Shown here in pieces: positions 35,411 through 44,658 of a DNA stretch of 64,000 nucleotides (position 1 is the stretch's first letter; every line of letters begins with the position of its first letter). A program made the position numbers and the translations under genes. The notes under the pieces were generated by a model. That model saw only the letters and a program-made list of their open reading frames with translations, did not search any database and was not told the DNA's origin. This DNA is from Cryobacterium sp. PH31-O1 (lineage in GTDB: Bacteria > Actinomycetota > Actinomycetes > Actinomycetales > Microbacteriaceae): positions 237,850-301,849 of the forward strand of contig NZ_JASITB010000006.1 in NCBI RefSeq assembly GCF_030063455.1. The letters run 5' to 3'.

Positions 35411-35988
35411 GCGGTGGGGCGGCTTTCCGTGGTGCTGATGTTGTCGGGATCTGAACGCTCGTCCAGGTGACCGCGCTCGTCCAGATGACTGCGCTCGTCC
35501 AGATGCTCGAGCAGCGCTCGCATTTCCGCGCGAATGAAGTCCTTTGAGGCCATGTCTTTGATCGCGATGCGCAGGGCCACGACCTCTCGGGCGAGGTACT
35601 CGGTGTCGGCGAGGGTACGTTCGGCTCGCTGCCGGTCCTGTTCGAATTGCACCCGGTCGCGGTCGTCCTGCCGGTTCTGGGCGAGCAGAATCATCGGCGC
35701 GGCATAGGACGCCTGCATCGAGAGCACGAGGGTGAGGGCGATGAATCCCAGCGCGACGGAGTCGAACCGCCAGGACACCGGGGCCAGGGTATTCCAGGAG
35801 ATCCAGGCGGCGGCGAACAGGGTGAGCCCGAGTAGAAACCACGGGGTGCCCATGCCACGGGCGATAGCCTCGGTGAATCGGCCGAATCGGTCTCGGCTGT
35901 GCCCGTTGCGACCGAGGCCCACAATGTTGCCGGTTCGGAGGCCCTTCGGCGCGTCCAGGCGCAGGTCTGCGCGGTTATTGCGGGCCAC
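35407..35988 (-). CDS. DUF1003 membrane protein
   Basis: A 193-aa protein with two central helices (about residues 50-68 and 80-100). It has the DUF1003 features ARGMGTPWFLLG, WNTLAPVSWRFD and ILLAQNRQDDRDR, then a charged helical tail that may form a coiled coil. The extreme C-terminus contains the hexad HLDERS/HLDERG/HLDERS, encoded by 18-bp tandem units (35458-35511). It overlaps the upstream CBS/MgtE_N gene by 14 bp and mrp by 4 bp. The function is unknown; the conserved neighbour suggests a link to magnesium or envelope homeostasis. Confidence 0.88.
   Translation of the reverse strand: MARNNRADLRLDAPKGLRTGNIVGLGRNGHSRDRFGRFTEAIARGMGTPWFLLGLTLFAAAWISWNTLAPVSWRFDSVALGFIALTLVLSMQASYAAPMILLAQNRQDDRDRVQFEQDRQRAERTLADTEYLAREVVALRIAIKDMASKDFIRAEMRALLEHLDERSHLDERGHLDERSDPDNISTTESRPTA
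35458..35511. repeat. Three 18-bp tandem units in the DUF1003 C-terminal coding end
   Basis: Units at 35458, 35476 and 35494 have consensus CTCGTCCAGATGACTGCG and encode HLDERS-type hexads on the minus strand. Length change by whole units keeps the frame, so the tail is expandable. Confidence 0.85.
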
Positions 35989-37306
35989 GAGCTGTCCTTT
36001 GCGCTCCGGGCAGCGGGATGCTGCCGGTTCTCAGCTCGCTGCGCGCGGCAGCACGGCGCCGCACATCGTCGTTGCCGTCGTGGCTGCGCCAGTCGTCGGG
36101 CAGGAGGTAGTCGAGCACGTCATCAATGGTCACCACCCCGACCAGTCGGTAATTCTCGTCGACAACGGGCACCGACACGAGGTCGTAGCTCGCCAGGATA
36201 CGGCTGACCTCAGCGGCCGAGGTGTCGGCTGTCACCGGGTCCAGCCCGGCATCGAGCAGCGTACCGAGGCGTTCGTGGGGCGGGTAGCGCAGCATCCGCT
36301 GAAAATGCACCATGCCCAGAAAACGCCCCGTGGGCGCCTCGTAGGGCGGCAGGGTCACGCAGATCGCCGCGCCGAGCGCCGGGGCCAGGTCGTGTCGACG
36401 GATGCGCGCGAGCCCCTCAGCGACGGTGGCATCGGCCGAGACGATGATCGGCTCGGTCGTCATAAGCCCACCGGCGGTGTCGGGGGCGTAGGAGAGCAGA
36501 AAACGCACGTCTTCGGCTTCTTCGGGCTCCATCAGGTCGAGCAGCTGCTCACCGCGCTCCTCTGGCAGCTGGGCGATCAGGTCTGCCGCGTCATCGGGCT
36601 GCATCTGGTCGAGCACGTCGGCGGCTCTGGCGTCTCCCAGGCTGGTCAGGATGCCGACTTGGTCTGCCTCAGGCATCTCTTCGAGCACGTCGGCGAGGCG
36701 GTCATCGGGCAGTTCGCCGGCCACCTCGAACATGCGTGCACGCGGGAGATCGAGCAGGGTATTGGCAAGGTCGGCCGGCTTGAGGTCGGAGTAGGTCGCA
36801 ATCAGGTGCTCGGCAGACTGCGCCTGGCCCTTGATTGCTTTCTCGCGAACTTCGGGCCAGGTAACAAAAGTGGTCACGCCCTTCACGAACGGGGAGGCGC
36901 TGGTTTTAGGACGGCGAACAAAGAGCTGGCTGATGGCCCAATCGGCCTCGTTACCCTCTTTTATCGCGACGTCTTCGATGGTCGCTTCACCCGAACCGTC
37001 GGCGAAGAGCACTTTGCGGCCGAGCAGTTCGGCGATGACACGTACCTCGCCGCCGCGCTGTTCGTACCGGCGCACGTTAATGAGACCGGTCGTAATGATC
37101 TGGCCGCTGCCGATACTGGTGACCCGGTTGATCGACACGAACACGCGTCGTTTGCCTGGGATCTCCACGATCAGGCCGACGACGCTGGGCGGGTCGTTTT
37201 TTCGATAGACCACGAGAACATCGCGCACCTTGCCCACGCGGTCGCCCGCGGGGTCGAAAACGGTGCACCCGGCCAGTCGGGCAACAAAAACTCTGGTGGC
37301 ACTCAC
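35975..37306 (-). CDS. CBS/MgtE_N domain protein without transporter domain
   Basis: A 443-aa cytoplasmic protein. A PRC-barrel-like N-terminus (VFDPAGDRVGKVRDVLVVY) is followed by an MgtE_N superhelix of short acidic repeats (LEEMPEADQVGILTSLGDAR, QMQPDDAADLIAQLPEE). A CBS pair closes it (MTTEPIIVSADATVAEG; VPVVDENYRLVGVVTIDDVL). There is no membrane channel, so it resembles a Mg-sensing module detached from its transporter, as in M. tuberculosis Rv1232c. GTG 37306 is preferred because SATRVFVARLAG is the usual family start. TACATT lies exactly 12-7 bases before it, so a leaderless mRNA is possible; GTG 37324 is the alternative. Confidence 0.87.
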   Translation of the reverse strand: MSATRVFVARLAGCTVFDPAGDRVGKVRDVLVVYRKNDPPSVVGLIVEIPGKRRVFVSINRVTSIGSGQIITTGLINVRRYEQRGGEVRVIAELLGRKVLFADGSGEATIEDVAIKEGNEADWAISQLFVRRPKTSASPFVKGVTTFVTWPEVREKAIKGQAQSAEHLIATYSDLKPADLANTLLDLPRARMFEVAGELPDDRLADVLEEMPEADQVGILTSLGDARAADVLDQMQPDDAADLIAQLPEERGEQLLDLMEPEEAEDVRFLLSYAPDTAGGLMTTEPIIVSADATVAEGLARIRRHDLAPALGAAICVTLPPYEAPTGRFLGMVHFQRMLRYPPHERLGTLLDAGLDPVTADTSAAEVSRILASYDLVSVPVVDENYRLVGVVTIDDVLDYLLPDDWRSHDGNDDVRRRAAARSELRTGSIPLPGAQRTARGPQ

Positions 37307-37401
37307 AATATAAATGTAGGCCACTGGCCTGAAAATGGTGGCCAGCCACGAACGCTTCGTCGTTTCGCCGCAGGGTCAGGTCGGCGTGGAAGAATGGGGC
37401 T

Positions 37402-37929
37402 ATGAGCAACCAGAGCCTTTTCTCCCGGCGCCGCCCGGTGCTGCCCCCCGTGTTGCCCCGCGGGGAGGTGCTCGCCACCTACTCCACTTACGCCGAGGCG
37501 CAGACCACGGTCGATACCCTCGCGAAGGCCGATTTTCCGGTAAAACAGCTCTCGATCGTGGGTAACGACCTGAAGAGCGTCGAGCGGGTGACCGGCAAAC
37601 TCACCTACGGCCGGGTCGCGCTCGCGGGCGCGGCATCGGGTGCCTGGCTCGGAATCTTCTTCGGGATCCTGTTCTTTTTGTTCTCACCGACCGGGTCGAG
37701 CCTGCCGTTCGTGTTTGCCGCCCTGATCATGGGTGCCGGGTTCGGCATGCTTCTCGGCATCGCGAGCTACGCCATCAACCGACGCCGGCGTGACTTCACC
37801 TCGACGATGCAGGTCATTGCGACGAGCTACGAGGTAATCGTCGACCCCGAGCTGGCCAACCGAGCCCGCAACCTGCTCGGCGGCCAACGCGAGCCCGAGC
37901 CGCCGACTCCGCCCATCTCCCAGATCTAG
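37402..37929 (+). CDS. General stress protein 17M-like membrane protein
   Basis: A 175-aa protein. The N-terminal YflT/GSP17M-type domain (VLATYSTYAEAQTTVDTLAKA) has the FPVKQLSIVGNDLKSVERVTG strand pattern. Two Gly-rich transmembrane hairpins follow (ALAGAASGAWLGIFFG; LIMGAGFGMLLGIASYA), then a second short domain (QVIATSYEVIVDPE). It is divergent from the CBS/MgtE_N gene across 95 bp. It is conserved near mrp in actinobacteria, with no established biochemical role. Confidence 0.85.
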   Translation: MSNQSLFSRRRPVLPPVLPRGEVLATYSTYAEAQTTVDTLAKADFPVKQLSIVGNDLKSVERVTGKLTYGRVALAGAASGAWLGIFFGILFFLFSPTGSSLPFVFAALIMGAGFGMLLGIASYAINRRRRDFTSTMQVIATSYEVIVDPELANRARNLLGGQREPEPPTPPISQI

Positions 37930-37936
37930 TCACACA

Positions 37937-39481
37937 TCAGCGCTGCGCAGCGGCGACCCACGCCTCGACCTCGGTGGCGGTGCGCGGAATTGCCGCCGAC
38001 AGATTCTCGGCACCCGTCTCGGTCACCAGAATGTCGTCCTCGATGCGCACGCCGATGCCGCGAAATTCGACCGGTACGGTGAGGTCGTCTGGCTGAAAGT
38101 ACAGGCCAGGCTCAATCGTGAAGACCATGCCCGGTTCGAGCACGCCATCCATATACATGTCCCGGCGGGCTTGGGCGCAGTCGTGCACGTCAATACCGAG
38201 GTGATGGCTGGTGCCGTGCACCATGTAACGCCGGTGCTGGCCGTTCTCCGGCTGCAGGGCCTCCTCGGCGGTGACCGGGAGCATGCCCCACTCGGCGGTG
38301 CGCCGGGCGATGACGGCCATCGCTGCGGCGTGCACGTCGCGAAAGACCGCGCCGGGGTGAACGACGGCGAGGGCGGCATCCGCTGCTTCCCGAACCGTTT
38401 CGTAGACCAGGCGTTGCACCTCACTGTAAACACCGTTCACCGGCAGGGTGCGGGTGATATCGGCGGTGTAGTAGCTGTCGAGCTCGACGCCGGCGTCGAT
38501 GAGGATGAGGTCGCCGGGAGCGACGACGCCGTCGTTGCGGGTCCAGTGCAGGATGCAGGCGTGCGGGCCGGAGGCGGCGATGGTGTCGTAGCCGACCGTG
38601 TTGCCGTCGCTGCGGGCGCGAGTGTTGAATACCCCTTCGACCAGGCGTTCCCCGCGGGCATGCACGCTCGACCGGGGCAGGTCGGCGATGACATCGTCGA
38701 ATCCGCGGGCGGTGGCCGCGACGGCCAGGCGCATCTGCGCGATCTCCCAGGTGTCCTTGACGAGGCGCAGCTCGGAGAGGTCGCGGGCCAACGCAGCGTC
38801 TGGCTCGTGCTCGGCGTTGATCTCGATGCTGAACGGAGAGTCGGTGGCATTGCTGCCCAATACCCGCTCGGCGGAGAAGCGCAGGCGGGCCTCGTCGACG
38901 CGCTCGGTGAAGTTCGGGTCGGCTTCCCGCAACACGAGGGTTTCACTATCGACGGCGTGCAGAACGGCGGCGAGGTCGGCGATGCCGCGCACCTTGAGGG
39001 CAAGGTCGCTCGCCACCTGGGCGACCGATGGGCGCGGGCCGATCCAGAACTCTCCAATATCCGGGTTGGCGTAGAACTCGTCGGAATCGCGGCCGGCTCG
39101 TTCCCGAAAGTACAGGGTCGCCTCGTGACCGCCGGCGGGCGCCGGTTCGAGGACGAGCACGGCGCCGGGCTCGCTGTCGCTGCCCCAACCGGTGAGGTGG
39201 GCGAAGGCGGAGTGGGCGCGAAAGGCATAGTCGGTGTCGTTGGAGCGTTGCTTCAACCGGCCCGCCGGAATGATCAGGCGCTGGCCGGGGTACTGCGCCG
39301 AGATGCGGGCCCGGCGCGCGGCGGCGAACGGCGCCTGCTCCCGGGCCGACGGCAGCACGTCGGTACGCTCGGCCCAGCCGCTCGCGATGAACGATTTGAA
39401 GCCGGTGGATCCCGGAGTCGTCGAACGGTTCTCGTTCGAGCGCGCAGCGGAAGGAGGTGCGGGAGCAGTGGTATCAGCCAT
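37937..39481 (-). CDS. pepP: Xaa-Pro aminopeptidase (PepP, M24B)
   Basis: A 514-aa metallo-aminopeptidase removing N-terminal residues before Pro. The N-terminal creatinase-like domain includes the AMP_N start (RARISAQYPGQRLIIPAG). The pita-bread catalytic domain has metal ligands in LILIDAGVELDSYYTADITR, the His in HGTSHHLGIDVHD and the Glu pair in FTIEPGLYF and RIEDDILVTE. ATG 39481 (MADTTAPAPP) is preferred over GTG 39502. The gene is convergent with the stress-protein gene (7 bp apart). Confidence 0.93.
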   Translation of the reverse strand: MADTTAPAPPSAARSNENRSTTPGSTGFKSFIASGWAERTDVLPSAREQAPFAAARRARISAQYPGQRLIIPAGRLKQRSNDTDYAFRAHSAFAHLTGWGSDSEPGAVLVLEPAPAGGHEATLYFRERAGRDSDEFYANPDIGEFWIGPRPSVAQVASDLALKVRGIADLAAVLHAVDSETLVLREADPNFTERVDEARLRFSAERVLGSNATDSPFSIEINAEHEPDAALARDLSELRLVKDTWEIAQMRLAVAATARGFDDVIADLPRSSVHARGERLVEGVFNTRARSDGNTVGYDTIAASGPHACILHWTRNDGVVAPGDLILIDAGVELDSYYTADITRTLPVNGVYSEVQRLVYETVREAADAALAVVHPGAVFRDVHAAAMAVIARRTAEWGMLPVTAEEALQPENGQHRRYMVHGTSHHLGIDVHDCAQARRDMYMDGVLEPGMVFTIEPGLYFQPDDLTVPVEFRGIGVRIEDDILVTETGAENLSAAIPRTATEVEAWVAAAQR

Positions 39482-39547
39482 TCCCCCATTCTCGCACCGC
39501 ACTCTGGGCAGCGGCCGATCACGCTGCTGCAGATGCTGCGACGAGAG

Positions 39548-39600
39548 GATGCTGCGCGCCTTCCAGATGCTGCGCGCCTTCCAGATGTGCTGCGCCTTCC
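39548..39600. repeat. 18-bp tandem repeat (three copies, last degenerate)
   Basis: GATGCTGCGCGCCTTCCA is present at 39548 and 39566, with a shorter variant at 39584-39600 ending 6 bp before the stop codon of the EEP gene. It lies in the gap between the EEP gene end and the pepP start. Confidence 0.8.
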
Positions 39601-39605
39601 GACTG

Positions 39606-40652
39606 CTAGGACGCCGGCGTCAGCGTCGCGACGATCGGTCGGTGGTCGCTGCCGGCGTCATCGAGGGACTCGAGCACCTGCAGCGCGGTCACCGACCAGT
39701 TCGTGGTCGCCATCACGTGGTCGATTGGGCTGCCAAGCAGCGCGGGAACGCTCGTGGGCCAGGTGCCGACGGAGGCCGCATCGGCCGACAGGGCGGCATC
39801 GGCGCAGTTGCCCAAAACGGTTCCGGTGCCTCCGCTGGCCCGACCCGCCAGGTGGTCCAGGGTCGAATTGAAATCGCCGGCCATGATCACGTTCTCGCCC
39901 TGGCACTGGGTGGCGAGCCAATCGAGGTCGCTGCGCCAGTTCGACATCTCATACTGGATCGGGGCGACCGCGTGCACGGCCACAATGGTCGGGCCGGAGC
40001 CGTCCGCAGGTTCGGCGACGACGGTCGGCAGCACGTTGGTGTTACCGGGCGGTCCGGAACCCGCGGCATTGCTCACAACATAGTCGCCGAGATCGGGGCT
40101 GATCAGCAGCGTCGTGGAACGGGCCTTGGAAATCAGGTCGAATGCGAGCGTGTGCACCCACATGGGGCGGCCGGCGTCGCGCATCGCTTCGGCGATCAGA
40201 ATGCCGGTCTCTTCGGTGGTCTCTGGCAGTGTCACGACGTCGGCGTTCTGCGCCACCGCGAGGTCGGCGATGACCTCGGCTCCTGGGGCGTCGCCGAGTG
40301 TGTTCCAGCTGAGTATCGTCACCGAACCGGCATCCGCTTCGTTGCCAGGCTCGGCGGCCAGCACACTGCTGGCGATGAAGCCGCGGGAGACCAGAATGCC
40401 GACATTAGCCACGGCGAACAGAGCGAGCAACACCATGGCCATGCCGAGGGTTCGGCGCAGCGGGTGAATGAAGCGCAGCAACCCCATCAGAATGATGCCG
40501 ACGCCCGCGCCGATCACGGCGATGGCGCGGAACGAGACGAGGTGGGCGACCACCCAGGTGTTGTGCAGGCCGAACGCCTGCGGCCAGGTCAGGACCAGCA
40601 GAAAAACGGCGGCGCCGATGAAGACCAGGGCGCGGAGGAGTCGGGAAAGCAT
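39606..40652 (-). CDS. Membrane-anchored endonuclease/exonuclease/phosphatase-family protein
   Basis: A 348-aa protein. Three N-terminal hydrophobic helices (about residues 5-25, 36-58 and 68-90) lead into an extracytoplasmic EEP (DNase I-like) domain. Its catalytic landmarks are ILSWNTLG, TLPETTEE (Glu), the VAVHAVAPI His, IMAGDFNSTLDHL (Asp/Asn) and SDHRPIVATL at the end. The enzyme could hydrolyse phosphodiesters or phospholipids outside the cell. Related actinobacterial proteins are annotated only at family level. ATG 40652 begins MLSRLLRALVF. Confidence 0.88.
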   Translation of the reverse strand: MLSRLLRALVFIGAAVFLLVLTWPQAFGLHNTWVVAHLVSFRAIAVIGAGVGIILMGLLRFIHPLRRTLGMAMVLLALFAVANVGILVSRGFIASSVLAAEPGNEADAGSVTILSWNTLGDAPGAEVIADLAVAQNADVVTLPETTEETGILIAEAMRDAGRPMWVHTLAFDLISKARSTTLLISPDLGDYVVSNAAGSGPPGNTNVLPTVVAEPADGSGPTIVAVHAVAPIQYEMSNWRSDLDWLATQCQGENVIMAGDFNSTLDHLAGRASGGTGTVLGNCADAALSADAASVGTWPTSVPALLGSPIDHVMATTNWSVTALQVLESLDDAGSDHRPIVATLTPAS

Positions 40653-40740
40653 TGTGCAAAAACCCTAGTTCAGAATTCTGGGGAATCCCCAGCCCCCGCC
40701 CAGCGCGGAAGGGGCGCAGACGGCCAACTAGCATGGGGTC

Positions 40741-41610
40741 ATGGCAGTCGCGCGGCAATTCCGGGGTCCGATCGACCTGCACGCCCATTCGAGCGTGTCG
40801 GACGGTACGGAGACCCCGGCTGAACTCGTTCGTGCGGCCTCCGCGGCGGGTCTCGGCACGATTGCCCTGACCGATCACGATTCGACCGCTGGCTGGGCTG
40901 AGGCATCCGCTGCCGCGCGCGAGGAGCACCTCACGCTTATTCCCGGAATGGAATTCAGTACCCGGGTGCAATACGCCAGTGTGCATCTTTTGGCATATCT
41001 TTTTGACCCCGCCGACTCGGCGCTGCTGGGTGAGATGACGCGGGTGCGCGCCGCCCGCCTCAGCCGGGCCGAGCAGATGGTCGCCCGCATCGGAATGGAC
41101 TACGACCTGAGCTGGGACGACGTGCTCGCCCAGACGACTCCCGACGCAACCGTGGGCCGGCCGCACATCGCTGATGCCCTCGTTGCACGGGGGCACGCCC
41201 TGAATCGCAGTGCCGCCTTCGCCGATATTCTGCACTGGAAGGCCGGCTACTTTCAGCCGCACTACGCCCCCGACCCGCTCCGGGCGATTGAACTCGTGCG
41301 CGCCGCCGGGGGAGTGCCGGTCATCGCCCACCCGGCTACGCGCGGTATCGGCGATGTCGTCTCGGAGTCCAGGTTGAGAACAATGGCCGCGGCCGGACTG
41401 TTCGGGCTCGAACTGGGGCACCGCGAGAACAAGCCCGAACCCACCGCGCATCTCTACGAACTCGCCGCCAAATTGGGGCTGCTCGTGACCGGGTCGAGCG
41501 ACTACCACGGCACCGGCAAACCCAACCGGCTCGGCGAGAACACGACCGCCCCCGACGTGCTCGAGCGCATCATTGCCGAGGGCCGCGGGTCTACTCCCGT
41601 CTACGGCTGA
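40741..41610 (+). CDS. PHP-domain phosphoesterase (RNase AM / 3',5'-nucleoside bisphosphate phosphatase type)
   Basis: A 289-aa PHP protein. The metal-binding motifs are in order: DLHAHSSVSDGTETP, ALTDHDSTAGW, PGMEFSTRV, a central HIADALV region and the C-terminal TGSSDYHGTGKP. An insert of about 90 residues after motif 3 is standard for the TrpH/YciV group. Members remove phosphate from 3',5'-nucleotides or trim RNA 5' ends. It is divergent from the EEP gene (88-bp gap) and convergent with the DEAD helicase, 238 bp away, with no gene between. Confidence 0.9.
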   Translation: MAVARQFRGPIDLHAHSSVSDGTETPAELVRAASAAGLGTIALTDHDSTAGWAEASAAAREEHLTLIPGMEFSTRVQYASVHLLAYLFDPADSALLGEMTRVRAARLSRAEQMVARIGMDYDLSWDDVLAQTTPDATVGRPHIADALVARGHALNRSAAFADILHWKAGYFQPHYAPDPLRAIELVRAAGGVPVIAHPATRGIGDVVSESRLRTMAAAGLFGLELGHRENKPEPTAHLYELAAKLGLLVTGSSDYHGTGKPNRLGENTTAPDVLERIIAEGRGSTPVYG

Positions 41611-41848
41611 CTACCGCTCCGAGCTGGCCGCGGCGCGCAGTCCAACGGCTTCCCCAGCCGACACGCTCGCCCCGGACGGTGGTCGCTGCAACTGCGGAGA
41701 TTCCCGGGGAACGGGTCAGGAATCGCCGATTTCGCGGGCTCTGAGCAAGAATTTCCGCAGTTGTGAACAACAGGGCCCGGCCACCTAGGCTGCCAGGGCC
41801 GAAGCGCGGGCAGCCCGGGCGCCGGGCGCGAGTAAATTTGAGGGGCTG

Positions 41849-43432
41849 CTAGATGGTGCTGCCGGTCCGCGGCGAGCGACGACGGGTGCGGCTACGACGA
41901 AGCGGAGCATTGTTGCCGTCGTGGTGCTCGGCTCCGCCACCATCGTGCGTGCCGGCAGCGGGGGTCGCGGCCGGGGCCTCCGGGTTGGTGCTGGAACCCA
42001 CGCGGGTGCGCGACCGGGCGGGCCGGCCGGCATCCTCGGCGGCGGTGGCGGCCACCGGGCTCGTCGCAGCGCGGTCAGCGTTGCGGGTGGAGTCGCCGCG
42101 GCCGGAGCCACGTGCGCCCTCGGAGCGGCCGGAGCGAGCCGAACCGGACCGACCGGAGTCGGAACGGCTGCCGCTTCCGGAGCGGGCACCGCCGGAACGG
42201 CCGGCGCCGCTGGTGCGAGCCTCGCCAGCGGCGACATCTTTCACCGGGGTTGCCCGTAGGCGGCCCTTCGAGCCAGCCGGAATGTTCAGGTCGGTATACA
42301 GGTGCGGCGACGACGAATAGGTTTCCATCGGTTCCGGCTGGCCGAACTCGAGGGCCTTGTTGATGAGCGACCACTTGTGCAGGTCGTCCCAGTCGACGAA
42401 CGTAACAGCGATGCCGGTCTTGCCGGCGCGGCCGGTGCGGCCGACGCGGTGCAGGTACGCCTTCTCGTCTTCGGGAATGGTGTGGTTGATCACGTGGGTG
42501 ACGTCTTCGACGTCGATGCCGCGAGCAGCGACATCCGTTGCGATCAGAATTTCTTTCTTGCCGCTCTTGAAGCTGGCCATGGCGCGTTCGCGCTGTTCCT
42601 GGTTCAGGTCGCCATGCACGGCGGTGGCGTTGAAACCGCGGTCGCCGAGTTCCTCGACCAGCTTCGCGGCAGCGCGCTTGGTGCGGGTGAAGATGATGGT
42701 CTTGCCGCGTCCCTCCGCCATGAGGATGCGGCCGATGACCTCGTCCTTGTCCATGTTGTGGGCGCGGTAGACGAGGTGCTCGATGTTGGCCTGCATGAGG
42801 CCTTCGTCGGGGTCGGTCGCTCGAATGTGGATCGGACGGTTCATGAAACGGCGGGCCAGGGCCACGATCGGTCCGGGCATCGTCGCCGAGAACAGCATGG
42901 TATGACGGGTAGACGGGGTCTGCGCGAAAAGCTTCTCGATGTCGGAAAGAAAGCCGAGGTCGAGCATCTTGTCGGCCTCGTCGAGCACCATTTCGCGCAC
43001 GTTGGCGAGGGTCAGCAGACGCTGGCTGGCAAGGTCGAGCAGGCGGCCGGGGGTTCCGACGACGATCTGCGCGCCGGCCTTCAGCTGTTCGATCTGCCCC
43101 TCGTAGGCTTTGCCGCCGTAGATCGAGACGATCTTGGTGCCCCGGCCCGTTGCAGCGAGCTCGAGGTCTTCGGAGACCTGCACGCACAATTCGCGGGTCG
43201 GAACGACGATGAGCGCCTGCACACCGGGCTCTGGATCGAGACCGAGGCGCTGGATGACCGGAAGGCCGAAGCCGAAGGTCTTGCCCGTGCCGGTCTTGGC
43301 CTGACCGATGATGTCCTGGCCGGACAGGGCGAGGGGGATGGTCTGGGACTGGATGGGGAACGGCTCGAGGATGCCCTTGGCTGCAAGGGAGTCGACCATG
43401 TCCTGGTCAATATTGAGTTCGGAGAAAGTCAC
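41849..43432 (-). CDS. DEAD-box RNA helicase with disordered Arg/Ser/Gly tail
   Basis: A 527-aa ATP-dependent RNA helicase of the RhlE/DeaD group. It has a Q motif (FPIQSQTIPLALSGQD), motif I AKTGTGKTFGF, motif II VLDEADKMLD, SAT (LFSATMP) and motif VI HRVGRTGRAGKTG. After about residue 395 comes a long low-complexity tail rich in Arg, Ser and Gly, typical for RNA binding and cold-adapted helicases. The ATG at 43432 begins MTFSELNIDQ. It is divergent from a ferritin-like gene. By neighbourhood it corresponds to Rv3211 of M. tuberculosis. Confidence 0.94.
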   Translation of the reverse strand: MTFSELNIDQDMVDSLAAKGILEPFPIQSQTIPLALSGQDIIGQAKTGTGKTFGFGLPVIQRLGLDPEPGVQALIVVPTRELCVQVSEDLELAATGRGTKIVSIYGGKAYEGQIEQLKAGAQIVVGTPGRLLDLASQRLLTLANVREMVLDEADKMLDLGFLSDIEKLFAQTPSTRHTMLFSATMPGPIVALARRFMNRPIHIRATDPDEGLMQANIEHLVYRAHNMDKDEVIGRILMAEGRGKTIIFTRTKRAAAKLVEELGDRGFNATAVHGDLNQEQRERAMASFKSGKKEILIATDVAARGIDVEDVTHVINHTIPEDEKAYLHRVGRTGRAGKTGIAVTFVDWDDLHKWSLINKALEFGQPEPMETYSSSPHLYTDLNIPAGSKGRLRATPVKDVAAGEARTSGAGRSGGARSGSGSRSDSGRSGSARSGRSEGARGSGRGDSTRNADRAATSPVAATAAEDAGRPARSRTRVGSSTNPEAPAATPAAGTHDGGGAEHHDGNNAPLRRSRTRRRSPRTGSTI

Positions 43433-43577
43433 GAATGTATGCCTGTCATTAACTGGAAGCGAAGTGCGCCCGTTTTTGCGTCTCGGGCAGCGGCCGCCGA
43501 TCCTTGTCGGCGACGTATTTCCACCTTACTGCCCCGTCTGGACACGAGCCACAGGCGCGCTGTCCTAAGCTAAGCCC

Positions 43578-44294
43578 GTGGTCTCACGCGTAGGTTGGCG
43601 CCCGCAGCGCAATGAAACTCCGCGGCTTTCCGCCCGTGGGGGGAATCAGCCAACCGAAAAAGTGGACATCAGTTCGCTCGCACCGGATGTGCAGCATTTT
43701 CTGGGCCAAGCCGCGTACTGCGAGCTGGGCGAATTCGAAGCCCTGGCTCGGGCCGTGGCGACGGCGCCGAACCTTGCCGTCAAGGAAGGCCTCAGCGCCG
43801 CTGCCGGTCGAGCCCTGAGCAAGCATCACGGCCTGATAAACGAGATTCGCCGTCGTGGTCATGAACCGGCCGCCGAGATGGCTCCGTTCGTTGCGGACCT
43901 CGACGAGTTTCGCCGCAAGACCAGCGGCGCCGACTGGCATGAACTGTTGCTGAGCTGCTACCTCGCCGGCGGGTTGCTCGACGATTTCTTAATTCGTCTC
44001 TCCGACGGCCTGCCGCGAGACATCGGACCGAGGGTGGCGCAGTTGCTCGGCGAAGAGTCCGGCACCGACGTACTCGTGCACGAGCTTCAGACCGCCATTG
44101 AGAATGACCTGGCGCTCGGCTCCCGGCTCGCCATGTGGGGTCGCCGACTTGTCGGCGATACGCTGCTCGTGGCGCGGTCGGCCATGCCGGCCGCCGATCC
44201 CGCCGATAGTGCCGAGGCGCGCATCGAACCGGTCTTCACCGAGCTCATCGCCGCGCACACCCGCCGAATGGACGGCTTGGGCCTGACGGCTTAG
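43578..44294 (+). CDS. Ferritin-like fold protein
   Basis: A 238-aa, nearly all-helical protein of the actinobacterial ferritin-like group (Rv3210c-type). Possible metal-binding Glu/His positions are YCELGEFEALARA, ALSKHHGLINEI and LGEESGTDVLVHELQ. That is close to a four-helix di-iron pattern, but the E-x2-H pairs are not fully standard, so activity is uncertain. The GTG start at 43578 has no strong box, and GTG 43662 (VDISSLAPDV) is an alternative. It is divergent from the DEAD helicase, an arrangement also found in mycobacteria. Confidence 0.8.
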   Translation: MVSRVGWRPQRNETPRLSARGGNQPTEKVDISSLAPDVQHFLGQAAYCELGEFEALARAVATAPNLAVKEGLSAAAGRALSKHHGLINEIRRRGHEPAAEMAPFVADLDEFRRKTSGADWHELLLSCYLAGGLLDDFLIRLSDGLPRDIGPRVAQLLGEESGTDVLVHELQTAIENDLALGSRLAMWGRRLVGDTLLVARSAMPAADPADSAEARIEPVFTELIAAHTRRMDGLGLTA

Positions 44295-44344
44295 GTCGGG
44301 GCCCGGTCGTTCGGCCTGGCGAACCTGCTGGTACCTACTGGGTC

Positions 44345-44653
44345 TTATGCGGTCTCCGGAGCACCGGTTTTAGCGAGACGTTGCAGCATCCGCTGATCGC
44401 CGTGAATGCGTCGCCGACTAATCACAAGATTCAGTACAACGGATGCCGCGACTGAGGCCCCGAGGGACACCCACCAGATCCACCCCTCGGCCCAGTTCCA
44501 GCCGAGCCAGGTCAGTGCAACCCACACCAGGGCTGCGGCGACCGTTCCGATTGCCGGAACGAGCACCGAACCCTGCGTCGACCGACCGGGCAGAAAATAG
44601 CGCGCGCCGAGACCGATGACCGCGCCGAACAGCGCGACGAACAGAAGCTCCAC
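44345..44653 (-). CDS. Small three-helix membrane protein
   Basis: A 102-aa hydrophobic protein (about three helices: LLFVALFGAVIGLGARYFL, VPAIGTVAAALVWVALTWLG, WWVSLGASVAASVVLNLVIS) with a basic tail (SRRRIHGDQRMLQRLA). The GTG start lies 5 bp after the stop of the DUF3107 gene, so it is translationally coupled. No family could be named; conserved linkage to DUF3107 is the only clue. Confidence 0.7.
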   Translation of the reverse strand: MELLFVALFGAVIGLGARYFLPGRSTQGSVLVPAIGTVAAALVWVALTWLGWNWAEGWIWWVSLGASVAASVVLNLVISRRRIHGDQRMLQRLAKTGAPETA

Positions 44654-44658
44654 GCGCT

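Noticed and set aside
35411..35842. N-terminal extension of mrp upstream of ATG 35410
   Set aside because: The extension is an Arg/Pro/Gly-rich shadow of the DUF1003 gene; the MIP18-like domain begins right after 35410, which overlaps the DUF1003 stop by ATGA.
41611..41848. Gene or terminator in the PHP-helicase gap
   Set aside because: Only a 6-bp GCCCGG/CCGGGC hairpin and no supportable frame were found.
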